Source: Vibrio mediterranei
Lineage (GTDB): Bacteria; Pseudomonadota; Gammaproteobacteria; Enterobacterales; Vibrionaceae
DNA length: 64,000 nucleotides
Direction: 5' to 3'
NCBI RefSeq assembly: GCF_900088415.1
Contig: NZ_FLLQ01000008.1
Location: forward strand, 1-64,000
This document shows positions 34,520-43,900 of the stretch, piece after piece. The notes under the pieces are model-generated. The model did not search any database. It was not told the origin of the DNA and worked only from the letters and a program-made list of their open reading frames with translations. The stretch's first letter is position 1. Every line of letters starts with the position of its first letter. The translations under genes and the position numbers were made by a program.

Positions 34520-35002
34520 TTAAAACTCTAATGCTTCTTTAGCGATCAATACCCCATTCCAATCAGAATAAACGTAATGCCCAGGTTGAACGATTTGGTT
34601 GTTCATCGTTAATGTAACGTTGATTTGACCTGCTCCACGTTTTTCTGTTTTGAAAGGACATGCCGCTAGCGCTTTCACTCCCAGATCCATTTCCGCCATA
34701 GCCGCCACGTCCCGAACTGCGCCATTCACAATCACGCCTTCCCATCCGTTTTCTATTGCCATAATCGCGAGTTGGTCCCCAAGCAGTGCTTTGGCGCAAG
34801 AACCATTACCGTCAACAAAGAGTACTTTGCCTGTACCATTTTGCCCTAACACTTCTCGCACCATTGAGTTATCGTGGTAACAGCGTACCGTTACAATCTC
34901 TCCCCAGAACGCGGCACGTTGCCCGAAATTTTGCAGTGGCAAATTCAGCAACATGACTTTATCTTCGTGTTGGTCACAAATATCAGGTGTGATATCTCTC
35001 AT
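34520..35002 (-). CDS. RraA-family protein (putative 4-hydroxy-4-methyl-2-oxoglutarate aldolase)
   Basis: The 160-residue protein has the RraA fold signature: TPDICDQHED at the N-terminus, VLFVDGNGSCAKALLGDQLA, and VNGAVRDVAAMAEMDLGVKAL with the R-D pair used for metal/pyruvate binding in the aldolase members. RraA itself inhibits RNase E; related proteins are HMG/CHA aldolases. Retention of the R-D motif and divergence from E. coli RraA (for example the C-terminal half) fit the aldolase-type paralogue commonly present in Vibrio in addition to RraA. Which activity it has cannot be decided here. Confidence 0.82.
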   Translation of the reverse strand: MRDITPDICDQHEDKVMLLNLPLQNFGQRAAFWGEIVTVRCYHDNSMVREVLGQNGTGKVLFVDGNGSCAKALLGDQLAIMAIENGWEGVIVNGAVRDVAAMAEMDLGVKALAACPFKTEKRGAGQINVTLTMNNQIVQPGHYVYSDWNGVLIAKEALEF

Positions 35003-35102
35003 TTTTCCTCCGTGATTTTTTGCTCAATAGCCATGCTAGTAGCAAGTCTTTAGAAGAGCATTAAATTAAAATCCTTTATCGCCTATCCGGTAATTTTTTC
35101 TG

Positions 35103-35519
35103 CTAACGTAAGAAATCACCCAATCGGCCTAATTTTTTTTGCGTTTGACTCTCATCACAGGAAACCAAAAACAGTACACCATTTTCTACCCAATAAATGG
35201 CATTTTGCTGGTATTTTTGCGCTAACTCACAGCCTTGCGTTAAAGTCATTTCTACCGCAAAGCTGTCTTCAACCCAGCTAAAACTCGGGTTTCCCACCTT
35301 AACATTTTGGTAGTTATAAATTTTGAGTCTTTGCTCTAAGTTAAGGTTTTTTATGCAATTTAGTTCGTTAGACAGTTTACGACTCTGTGGGTTCCAAGCC
35401 GTTATGATCACGTAATTTTCGCTGTCCCACTCAGTGATAAATTCTATGCAAATTTCTGAATAGGCACGCCACAAGTGTGCATCAATACTCATATTATCTA
35501 AATTGTTGTATTTGCCCAA
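35103..35519 (-). CDS. DUF3293-like cytoplasmic protein
   Basis: A 138-residue protein without signal peptide or membrane segment. The region IITAWNPQSRKLSNELN and the later CELAQKYQQNAIYWVENGVLFLVSC resemble the DUF3293 family, whose function is unknown. An alternative ATG at 35492 (MSIDAHLWRAYSE) would shorten it by nine residues; neither start has a clear ribosome binding site. It is divergent from arcA and shares with it the FNR-box region. Confidence 0.7.
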   Translation of the reverse strand: MGKYNNLDNMSIDAHLWRAYSEICIEFITEWDSENYVIITAWNPQSRKLSNELNCIKNLNLEQRLKIYNYQNVKVGNPSFSWVEDSFAVEMTLTQGCELAQKYQQNAIYWVENGVLFLVSCDESQTQKKLGRLGDFLR

Positions 35520-35548
35520 TACTATTAATATTTGTTACAAAGGCGCTA

Positions 35549-35562
35549 TTGATTTAAATCAA
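35549..35562. promoter_or_regulatory. FNR box between the DUF3293 gene and arcA
   Basis: TTGAT-TTAA-ATCAA is a perfect match to the FNR consensus TTGAT-N4-ATCAA. It is 260 bp upstream of arcA and 30-60 bp upstream of the divergent gene. E. coli arcA is activated anaerobically by FNR, so control of arcA is plausible, but the divergent gene is closer. Confidence 0.75.
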
Positions 35563-35591
35563 CAAAGTGCATGGAATTAACATTTGACCAT

Positions 35592-35607
35592 TGTTAGCAT
35601 GCTGTTA
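35592..35607 (+). promoter_or_regulatory. Possible ArcA-type direct repeat upstream of arcA
   Basis: TGTTA occurs at 35592 and 35603, exactly 11 bp apart and in the same orientation, inside TGTTAGCATGCTGTTAACA. ArcA recognises GTTA-like repeats with one-turn spacing, so this could be an autoregulatory site. A TATAGA -10-like hexamer follows at about 35612. The remaining stretch to 35821 is a long AT-rich leader in which I see nothing else specific. Confidence 0.4.
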
Positions 35608-35821
35608 ACATTATAGAATTCGCCTCAATGACATAGCAGAATAATAAGAGATTTAAGGGATTTCTCGTTTTTTTGGCAACATCACGGAAGGCGACTTAAC
35701 CTGTAACTGTTTCTACGATTTTGAGTAAACATCTAAGAAACATTACCTATATGTTAACTTTTTGCCTAGAATTTATTCTACTAGCGACAGAATTATCACA
35801 AGTTTAAATTAGGTACCGCCG

Positions 35822-36538
35822 ATGCAAAGCCCGCAGATTCTTATTGTTGAAGATGAGCAAGTAACCCGTAACACCCTTAAAAGCATTTTTGAAGCAGAAG
35901 GATATGCTGTATTCGAGGCCAGCGACGGTCAGGAAATGCACCAAGTCATGTCTGAGAACTCTGTAAACCTTGTTATCATGGATATCAACCTTCCTGGTAA
36001 AAACGGTTTACTACTAGCTCGTGAACTTCGTGAGCAAGCTAATGTAGCATTAATGTTCTTGACTGGTCGTGACAACGAAGTGGATAAAATTCTAGGTTTA
36101 GAGATTGGCGCTGATGATTACATCACTAAGCCATTCAACCCTCGTGAATTAACTATCCGTGCACGTAACCTGTTAACTCGTTCAATGAGCACAAGTGCCG
36201 CTACTGAAGAAAAACGCAGCGTTGAGAAATATGAGTTCAACGGTTGGGTTCTTGATATCAATAGTCGCTCACTAGTTAGCCCAAGTGGCGACGGCTACAA
36301 GCTACCTCGTTCAGAGTTCCGTGCTCTACTGCACTTCTGTGAGAACCCAGGTAAGATTCAAACTCGCGCCGATCTTCTTAAGAAGATGACTGGTCGTGAG
36401 CTTAAACCACACGATCGCACTGTAGATGTAACGATTCGTCGTATCCGTAAACACTTTGAGTCGGTTTCAGGTACTCCAGAAATCATCGCAACTATCCACG
36501 GTGAAGGCTACCGCTTCTGTGGCGATCTAGAAGAATAA
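35822..36538 (+). CDS. arcA: Two-component response regulator ArcA
   Basis: ArcA is the redox response regulator that represses aerobic respiration genes when phosphorylated by ArcB under low oxygen. The 238-residue protein has the receiver domain with D54 (VIMDINLPGKNGL) and the lysine in YITKPFNPREL, and a C-terminal OmpR-type winged helix (about 135-235, with TVDVTIRRIRKHFE and TIHGEGYRFCG). Sequence and length match E. coli ArcA. The cognate sensor arcB is only about 540 bp away in the convergent orientation. Confidence 0.98.
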   Translation: MQSPQILIVEDEQVTRNTLKSIFEAEGYAVFEASDGQEMHQVMSENSVNLVIMDINLPGKNGLLLARELREQANVALMFLTGRDNEVDKILGLEIGADDYITKPFNPRELTIRARNLLTRSMSTSAATEEKRSVEKYEFNGWVLDINSRSLVSPSGDGYKLPRSEFRALLHFCENPGKIQTRADLLKKMTGRELKPHDRTVDVTIRRIRKHFESVSGTPEIIATIHGEGYRFCGDLEE

Positions 36539-36557
36539 TAATCTTCTAACGAATAGC

Positions 36558-36586
36558 AAAAGGGACGCACTATGCGTCCCTTTTTT
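36558..36586 (+). terminator. Rho-independent terminator of arcA
   Basis: AAAAGGGACGCA-CTA-TGCGTCCCTTTT is a perfect 12-bp stem followed by TT. Its A run on the left may also allow it to act on the convergent lipoprotein transcript. Confidence 0.92.
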
Positions 36587-36608
36587 AATGTAAGCGATTC
36601 AGCCTCAA

Positions 36609-37079
36609 TCAATACACCGTATCCACATTCACTTGTTTGTTGACAACCCAAGTTTGTTTATCGCCACCAACCAGCTGCACAGCCACATCTACTGGCTTAG
36701 TAATGTTGACTTCTAACTGCCAGTTAAACGCCACTTCCCACTGATTCTCTGAGTGATTCCGCAGTTCAAAGTCATCACCTTCAAACTCCCAAGACACATC
36801 ACCTTGTTTCAATACCACCATAGCGACATCCATATCAGCTGGTAGCTGCGTGTCAGTCACTAGGTTTAATGCACCGTGAAGAGTTTGTTCTTTTACCAGT
36901 GCAGTCGTTTCACCAATTTTTGGCATCATATCGATCCAAAGGTTCGACTCTAGACGAACAGTCTGCTGTTCAACCATAGCAGTATTTCCCGTCATCCATA
37001 CTTTTGAGTCTGTCGCTGGAGAGGTTGCACAACCGGCTAAAGCTGCAGAAAGTGCTAGTGCTGTGAGTATTTTCTTCAT
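36609..37079 (-). CDS. Lipoprotein of unknown function, coupled to arcB
   Basis: I do not recognise a family. The 156-residue product has a lipoprotein signal peptide with lipobox LAGC (Cys17) and a beta-rich C-terminal part (e.g. WEVAFNWQLEVNITKPVDVAV). The residue after the cysteine is Ala, not Asp, so outer-membrane sorting is expected. Its ATG overlaps the arcB stop by 4 bp (ATGA), which indicates translational coupling and raises the possibility that it belongs to the same response, though nothing in the sequence shows a link to redox sensing. Confidence 0.8.
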   Translation of the reverse strand: MKKILTALALSAALAGCATSPATDSKVWMTGNTAMVEQQTVRLESNLWIDMMPKIGETTALVKEQTLHGALNLVTDTQLPADMDVAMVVLKQGDVSWEFEGDDFELRNHSENQWEVAFNWQLEVNITKPVDVAVQLVGGDKQTWVVNKQVNVDTVY

Positions 37080-39427
37080 TTTGATTCCTTACTTTCCAAC
37101 CACATTTTAAGTACTTGAATATCATTGTGATATTCGTTTTTTATCTCTTCAACCCAATCTTCAATGTTCTCCCACCATGCTGGCATATCCGGAGACTGAG
37201 CCTTCTGGGCAACTGATTGAATGCGTTTTAAGCCAATAGATCCAGCAGCACCTTTAATCTTATGTGCTTCAGAGGCAATGCCGGATTGATCTTTCGCAGT
37301 CATGTTCGAATCCAGTATCTCGAGATAGTCTGGCATCATTTGCTCGAACATAGTGATGCTATCGTACACAGGTTTGGTGCCGACAATATCAACATAAGAG
37401 TCCAACATATCGAAATCTAAAAGTCGGTTAAACAGTTCGTCATTAATATCTGTTTTCTCAACTACGGTTGCTTCCTCAACGTCAGTAGACTCTTCATCGC
37501 CAGCAAACTTGTTAATGACTTCCGTGAGTGCTTTAACACTCAGTGGCTTACTGATAGCGTCATCCATGCCTTTTGTTAGGTACTCTTGCTTATCCTTTAG
37601 CACATTCGCCGTTAAAGCGACCAAAGGAGGCAATTGTGTGTAGTGCTCTCTAAAGTTCTGTGCAACATCAAAGCCCGTCATATCAGGTAACTGAATATCG
37701 AGCAACGCGAGGTCATACTCTTCTGGCTTAAACGTCGCGATGGCTTCTTCGCCCGTCATTGCAACACTGACTGTATGTCCTAAGCTTTCCAACAGCGAAC
37801 GTGCGACCGTAATGTTCAACTCTATATCTTCCAGTAAGAAAATATTGAGACTACCTTGTTGCTTCACTTCTACTGGAGCCAATTGTTGTTTATCAGCACA
37901 AGGGACATTGATGGATACCGTAAATGTACTTCCAAACCCTTCTTCACTGTCTACCGTGATGTCACCATCCATCATCTTTATCAGTTGCTTAGAAACCGCA
38001 AGACCAATTCCGGTGCCCACAGCATGTAAATTGTCTTTCCCTGACTTCACCTGATAATACATAGCGAAGATCTTATCAAGTTCGTGCTGAGGAATACCTA
38101 TTCCAGTATCTTCAACTTCGATAATGATATGAGCATAATTATCTTCAATATCCGCACTGATGGTCATCACCACGCCACCCTGCTTGGTGAACTTCATGGC
38201 GTTGCTAACCAGATTCCAAATCACCTGACGTAGTCGTGTCGCATCGACTACCACGCCTTCTGGGAGATCCGTTAAACGCTCAAGATCAAATCGTAACCCT
38301 TTCTGCTCAGCCATAAGAGCTGAAATGCTCTCAAGTTCAGTGACAAAGTCTTCAAAGTTCAGTGGTTCAGGGAAAAGCTCAAGCTTACGTCTATCAAACT
38401 TGTCCATATCAATTATGTCATTAAAGATATGGCCTAGCGTGATGGCACTGACGTTAATAGTTTGCATGTGCTTACGCTGTTCAGTATTTAGGTGGCTATC
38501 AAGCAACATTCTGCTTAAACCGACGATGCCATTTAACGGTGTACGCAGCTCATGACTAATGGTCGAAATAAACGTTGTTTTGTCTCGACTCGCTTTCTCT
38601 AATGACTCTTGATGACGCTTACGCTCGGTGATATCACGACCAAAACCAACCAGCCCAAGGTGCTTACCATCTTTGCTATAGAACGGTACCTTACGCAGTT
38701 CATAGAAACATTTCTTGCCATCTGGGTACTCTAGCCACTGCTCATACGTCAGTGCTTGGTTATCCCCCATCACTTTATGGTCGGTTTCAACAACTTGTTT
38801 AGCGATCTCTTCAGAGTAAACGTCCCATGGCGTCAAACCCACTAGCTCTTTTTCTTTTCGACCAGTCAACTCTTCCATCGCCCGGTTACAACCAGAGAAG
38901 ACACCTTCCGCATTGCGGTAATAGATCAAGTCGGGAGAAGCATCAATAAATGAACGCAGTAAAGCAGTTCGCTCAGCCAGCTCTAGTTGAGTACGTTCAC
39001 GTTGAAACACCTCGTTTTCTAGATCCTTCATCGCCTCTTCACGCGCTTCCTCCGCTTTTTGTCTCTCTTCAATCTCTTGATTGAGTTTGCGGATATTTTG
39101 TTGCAGCTTGTGGTTCAAATCTTGGTCACGCGAACGCATGTCTTTTAGCTTAGAAACCATCTTAGAGAGGCGCTGACGTGATTCTTCCAACTGGTCGACA
39201 ACAACTGAGAGAAAATACACGGCCCACGGAGTAATAAGCAGACCGAAAAATACCGAACGGACAATATCGATGTCATCTACACGCCCATTCAAAACAAGGG
39301 TAATACCCACCTGAACCACAACGGCTAATGCCACCAAAGCCAATGCGAGAAGAATAGAAAAACGAACAATGCCGAGCTTTACTAACAAGTCGACATAATA
39401 TTGAGCGAGGTTTTTGATAGGTTTCAT
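37076..39427 (-). CDS. arcB: Aerobic respiration control sensor kinase ArcB
   Basis: ArcB is a hybrid tripartite sensor kinase that reads the redox state of quinones and phosphorylates ArcA. The 783-residue protein (E. coli 778) has two N-terminal membrane segments (about 20-45 and 58-78). A coiled linker (about 90-150), a PAS domain (about 155-270), HisKA with H292 (SHELRTPLNG) and an HATPase domain (GTGIGLAVSKQL) follow. The receiver has D577 (LLDIQLPDMTG) and the C-terminal HPt domain has H722 (EAHKIKGAAGS). A lipoprotein gene overlaps its 3' end, and yhcC lies upstream as in E. coli. Confidence 0.97.
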   Translation of the reverse strand: MKPIKNLAQYYVDLLVKLGIVRFSILLALALVALAVVVQVGITLVLNGRVDDIDIVRSVFFGLLITPWAVYFLSVVVDQLEESRQRLSKMVSKLKDMRSRDQDLNHKLQQNIRKLNQEIEERQKAEEAREEAMKDLENEVFQRERTQLELAERTALLRSFIDASPDLIYYRNAEGVFSGCNRAMEELTGRKEKELVGLTPWDVYSEEIAKQVVETDHKVMGDNQALTYEQWLEYPDGKKCFYELRKVPFYSKDGKHLGLVGFGRDITERKRHQESLEKASRDKTTFISTISHELRTPLNGIVGLSRMLLDSHLNTEQRKHMQTINVSAITLGHIFNDIIDMDKFDRRKLELFPEPLNFEDFVTELESISALMAEQKGLRFDLERLTDLPEGVVVDATRLRQVIWNLVSNAMKFTKQGGVVMTISADIEDNYAHIIIEVEDTGIGIPQHELDKIFAMYYQVKSGKDNLHAVGTGIGLAVSKQLIKMMDGDITVDSEEGFGSTFTVSINVPCADKQQLAPVEVKQQGSLNIFLLEDIELNITVARSLLESLGHTVSVAMTGEEAIATFKPEEYDLALLDIQLPDMTGFDVAQNFREHYTQLPPLVALTANVLKDKQEYLTKGMDDAISKPLSVKALTEVINKFAGDEESTDVEEATVVEKTDINDELFNRLLDFDMLDSYVDIVGTKPVYDSITMFEQMMPDYLEILDSNMTAKDQSGIASEAHKIKGAAGSIGLKRIQSVAQKAQSPDMPAWWENIEDWVEEIKNEYHNDIQVLKMWLESKESK

Positions 39428-39495
39428 TCAGCACTCCGTGCGTTACAACTGGCCTAAGTCTATCATTAAGCCAGAAGCTTCACACGGTAGTAGAA

Positions 39496-40434
39496 TTATT
39501 TGAGAACAGGTTTGTGATAAATAAACGGATTCAGAGTCAATGAGCCCTGTTGGCCTTGTTTGGTTAACACTCGGCCTAGTTCTGTCATCGCTAACCAACG
39601 GTTCTCACACCAAAGTGGCGACAACAAGGTCGGTCTTCGCGCGGAAGAGGAGACGCGGTGAAAAATAATCTCTGCTGGCGTACGACGAATCATTTCACTG
39701 GCCACGTCTAAGTAAAACTCTAGCGTTGGCGCTTCTAATCTCCCAGCACGCCACGCCTTAGCCATCGTACTACCTTCAACAATATGTAAACCGTGCAATT
39801 TAATGCCATCCGTTCCGGTGGCCAGCACCTTGTCTAGAGTAACAAGATTGTCTTGCTTTGATTCATTTGGCAGACCGACGATAAGATGTGTACATACCTT
39901 GATTCCAAGTGCACGAGCGCGTCGAGTGATCTCATCGTACACAGCAAAATCATGGCCTCGATTTATGCGTTTAAGTGTGTGATCGTGAGCCGTTTGCAGC
40001 CCTAACTCCAGCCAAATTTCATAGCCTTGTTCAACGTACCCAGCCAAAAGTTCAAGTACGGATTCAGGAACACAATCAGGACGCGTTCCGACACATAATC
40101 CAACGATGTCAGCATACTTAAGTGCCTCTTCGTACATGTTTTTCAACACCTGTACTTCTGCATAAGTGCTGGTATAAGCCTGAAAATAAGCGAGATACTT
40201 CTTTGCGCGCTTCACTTCACCAGCACGATCCGTGAGCTGTTCATGAATGGATTGAATCTGTGTCTCTTCACTTGCAAAGGAGGCAACATTACAAAATGTA
40301 CAACCACCACGACCTATCGTGCCGTCTCGGTTAGGGCAGCTAAAACCACCGTGCAGGGTCAGTTTGTGAACTTTTTCACCGTATCGACGCTGGAGATCTT
40401 GGCCGATGGTATTCACCAACTCATGTAATTGCAT
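39496..40434 (-). CDS. yhcC: Radical SAM protein YhcC
   Basis: The 312-residue protein belongs to the TIGR01212 radical SAM family. The iron-sulfur cysteines lie in CPNRDGTIGRGGCTFC (C-x11-C-x2-C). Other family features are GLCVGTRPDCVPESVL, WLELGLQTAHDHTLKRINRG and KVCTHLIVGLPNE. The substrate of YhcC is unknown. In E. coli it sits between arcB and gltB exactly as here, so its neighbourhood is strongly conserved. It is divergent from the first gltB. Confidence 0.92.
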   Translation of the reverse strand: MQLHELVNTIGQDLQRRYGEKVHKLTLHGGFSCPNRDGTIGRGGCTFCNVASFASEETQIQSIHEQLTDRAGEVKRAKKYLAYFQAYTSTYAEVQVLKNMYEEALKYADIVGLCVGTRPDCVPESVLELLAGYVEQGYEIWLELGLQTAHDHTLKRINRGHDFAVYDEITRRARALGIKVCTHLIVGLPNESKQDNLVTLDKVLATGTDGIKLHGLHIVEGSTMAKAWRAGRLEAPTLEFYLDVASEMIRRTPAEIIFHRVSSSARRPTLLSPLWCENRWLAMTELGRVLTKQGQQGSLTLNPFIYHKPVLK

Positions 40435-40578
40435 GTTCGAAAAACCTATTAATAAGAATGAATCTCACTCTAATTAGTGAAACTAAATTACATCCCTGCA
40501 AAAGAAAACCATGCATCGTATCAACGAGCGGGAAAAGCATGCTTAACCAAAATCAATAAATATTCATAAAAACAACAG

Positions 40579-40720
40579 AAAAACGGCAAATGTTGCATGT
40601 ATGTTATTAGATATATTCAAAAGTAGATAAAAAAAATGTGGAACAGACGTAACTTTCGTTGGAATTACACAGCGCAAAATTGTAGGATACTTACACAATT
40701 CTGCTGTTTTTGCCGTTTTT
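40579..40720. repeat. Nested inverted repeats in the yhcC-gltB intergenic region
   Basis: AAAAACGGCAAA (40579-40590) is the exact reverse complement of TTTGCCGTTTTT (40709-40720). Nested inside is ACAGC-GCAA-AATTGT (40669-40683) pairing with ACAATT-CT-GCTGT (40695-40707). The right arm ends in a T run, giving the look of a terminator or attenuator-like fold. I do not recognise a known RNA family. The gene-free stretch is 526 bp (40435-40960). Confidence 0.5.
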
Positions 40721-40824
40721 ATTACAGTACGAATTAGTAGATTGAAGGTTGATATTCTACTCCCACCAACATATTCCACTGGATTGTGGAAAGATGACAT
40801 TGAATATCACCACGGAATGTTTTT

Positions 40825-40936
40825 CTCGCAACACTTTTCCTGCGAGATGCAGAATGGACTCGAAAACTGCCCCCTCTGGCAGTCAAGAATCAAAATTACA
40901 AAGGACAAGGCACAATCACACACTCAAGTTGTGCCT
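40825..40936 (+). other. Structured 5' leader of the first gltBD operon (three hairpins)
   Basis: Three successive inverted repeats precede gltB: CTCGCA/TGCGAG (40825-40846), ACTGCC/GGCAGT (40866-40883) and AGGCACAA/TTGTGCCT (40908-40936). The last ends 10 bp before the ribosome binding site GGAAGGAAG (40947-40955). This could control translation or transcription elongation of gltB. The frame of gltB happens to stay open through this leader, but there is no good start or conservation to suggest coding. Confidence 0.5.
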
Positions 40937-40960
40937 AGATTAAACTGGAAGGAAGTATCT

Positions 40961-43900
40961 ATGGTAGATAGAGAGCAGAATACACAAGGTCTGTATACTC
41001 CAGAGTTGGAGCATGACGCTTGTGGTATCGGTTTTGTTGCTCACCTAAAAAACCGTAAATCACACGAAGTAGTGACCCAAGCCCTGGATATGCTAGCGCG
41101 CATGGAACACCGTGGCGGTCAAGGCTGCGATCCATGCAGTGGCGATGGCGCAGGTATCCTACTTCAGAAGCCCCATGAATTTCTTTTGGAAGAAGCTGTT
41201 AAGCTTGGTATTAAGCTGCCTTCTTTTGAGAAATACGGTGTCGGTGTTGTTCTTTTCCCGAAAGACGAGCACAAACGCGCACAATGTCGTGACATTCTAG
41301 AGCGCAATGCACAACGTTTAGAGTTGGAAGTAATTGGATATCGTGTCTTACCAACTGACAACTCAATGATTGGTGCTGATCCATTGAGCACTGAGCCACA
41401 ATTCGAACACGTATTCGTTTCTGGTGGTCCGGGCTGTACGCCTGAAGAGCTAGAACGTAAGCTTTACGTATTACGTAACTACACAGTACGCGTTTGCTTA
41501 GAAAGTGTGTCTAACATTGGTGATGACTTCTACATCAATTCAATGTCGTACAAGACACTGGTTTACAAGGGCCAGCTCACTACTGAGCAAGTACCTCAGT
41601 ACTTCCTAGATCTACAAAATCCAACGATGGTGACAGCGCTTGCACTGGTTCACTCTCGTTTCTCTACCAATACTTTCCCGAAATGGCGCCTAGCGCAGCC
41701 TTTCCGTTACATTGCCCACAACGGTGAAATCAACACGGTTCGCGGTAACTTGAACTGGATGAAGGCGCGTGAAGCTATCATCGAATCTGACTTGTTCACA
41801 CAAGCAGAAATCGACATGCTGCTCCCTATCTGTCAAGAAGGCAGCTCGGATTCATCAAACTTCGATATGGCACTTGAGCTCCTAGTTCTGTCTGGTCGTA
41901 GCCTGCCACATGCGCTAATGATGATGATTCCTGAAGCATGGCAAGAAAACAAAAACATGGATCCAGCCCGTCGTGCGTTCTACCAGTACCACGCGAACGT
42001 TATGGAACCATGGGATGGCCCAGCATCGGTATGTTTCACTGACGGTGTTCAGGTAGGTGCAACGCTTGACCGTAACGGTCTGCGTCCATCACGTTATACC
42101 GTGACCAAAGATGACTTCCTCGTTATGGCATCAGAATCTGGTGTTGTAGATATTGAGCCAGAGAACGTTGAGTTCCGTGGCCGTCTACAGCCAGGTCGTA
42201 TCTTCGTTGCTGACCTAGAGCAAGGTCGCATCATCTCTGATGAAGAAGTGAAAGATGGCATTGCAAGTGCTCAGCCATACCAGAAATGGGTGGAAGAGAA
42301 CCTACTTAGCCTGAAGAAGCTTCCAGATGCGAGCAACGAGTTCAGCCAACCTTCTCCTGAAAAGCTACTCCACAAACAGCAAGCGTTTGGCGTGAGCTCG
42401 GAAGAAGTAAACGAAATCATTGTCCCTATGGCAAAAGATGGCAAAGAGCCACTTTCTGCAATGGGTGCTGACTGGCCACTAGCGATCCTTTCGCACCAGT
42501 CACAACATCTGTCTAACTACTTTAAGCAGCTATTTGCTCAGGTTACCAACCCACCAATCGACCCGATTCGTGAACGTATGGTGATGTCTCTGAACACTTA
42601 CCTTGGTAAAGATCAGAACCTGCTATCGGAATCTCCGGAGCACTGCCAAAAAGTTGAGCTAGAGTCCCCAGTTCTATCTAACTCAGAACTTGAGAAGCTA
42701 CGTGCTATCGATAATGAGCATCTTCAAGCGAAGACTCTTGACATCGTTTTCCAAGCAAGTGAAGACGAAGGTAAGCTAGAACGTGCACTAAAACGTATCT
42801 GTCAATACGCAGAAGACGCGGTTATCGATGGTTACTCAATCATTCTATTAACTGACCGAGCTATCAACTCTAACCATGCCGCTATCCCAGCGATGCTGGC
42901 GGTAGGCGCGGTTCACCACCACCTAATCCGCAAAGGCTTGCGAGCTAAGTGTGACATCGTAGTAGAAACTGGCGATGCACGTGAAACGCACCACTTTGCA
43001 ACGCTTGTTGGCTATGGTGCAAACGCGGTTAACCCATACCTCGTTATCGAGACTATGGTTGAGCTACAACGCACTAAGAAACTGGATCCGGAAACCAGCA
43101 TCTCTGAGCTGTTCGAGAACTACCGTAAGTCGATCAACGGCGGCCTATTAAAGATTTTCTCGAAAATGGGCATCTCCACACTTCAGTCTTACCATGGTGC
43201 ACAAATCTTCGAAGCGCTAGGTATCAGTAAGTCTGTAGTTGAGAAGTATTTCACGGGTACGGTTTCACGTATTCAAGGCCTTACCATCGATGATATCGCC
43301 AAAGAAGTCTTGGTTCGTCACCGTATTGGTTTCCCAACACGTGAAATTCCAGTTCAAGTTCTTGATGTGGGTGGGGTTTATCAGTGGAAACAGCGTGGTG
43401 AAAAGCACCTGTTTAACCCAGAAACTATTTCCCTACTGCAAGAGTCAACTCGCAACAAAGATTACTCTCAGTTTAAGAAGTATGCGAAAGCCGTCGATGA
43501 CCAAGGCGATAACGCTGCGACTCTGCGTAGCCAATTAGACTTCGTTAAGAACCCAGCTGGCTCCATTCCGGTGGAAGAAGTTGAGCCAATTGAAAACATT
43601 CTGAAGCGCTTTGCTACAGGTGCGATGTCATTCGGTTCTATCTCTTACGAGGCTCACTCAACACTTGCTGTAGCCATGAACCGTATCGGTGCTAAGTCTA
43701 ACTCAGGCGAAGGCGGTGAAGATCCAACTCGTTTCGAACGTAAAGAAAACGGTGACTGGGAACGCTCAGCAATTAAGCAGGTTGCATCAGGTCGTTTCGG
43801 TGTCACGTCTTACTACTTAACTAACGCTGATGAGCTACAAATCAAGATGGCTCAAGGGGCTAAGCCAGGTGAAGGTGGTCAGCTTCCTGGTGATAAAGTC

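Noticed and set aside
40742..40960. N-terminal extension of the first GltB by 73 residues
   Set aside because: The frame is open but begins with TTG; the ATG at 40961 has a strong ribosome binding site and gives the expected propeptide before C21. The hairpins suggest an untranslated leader.
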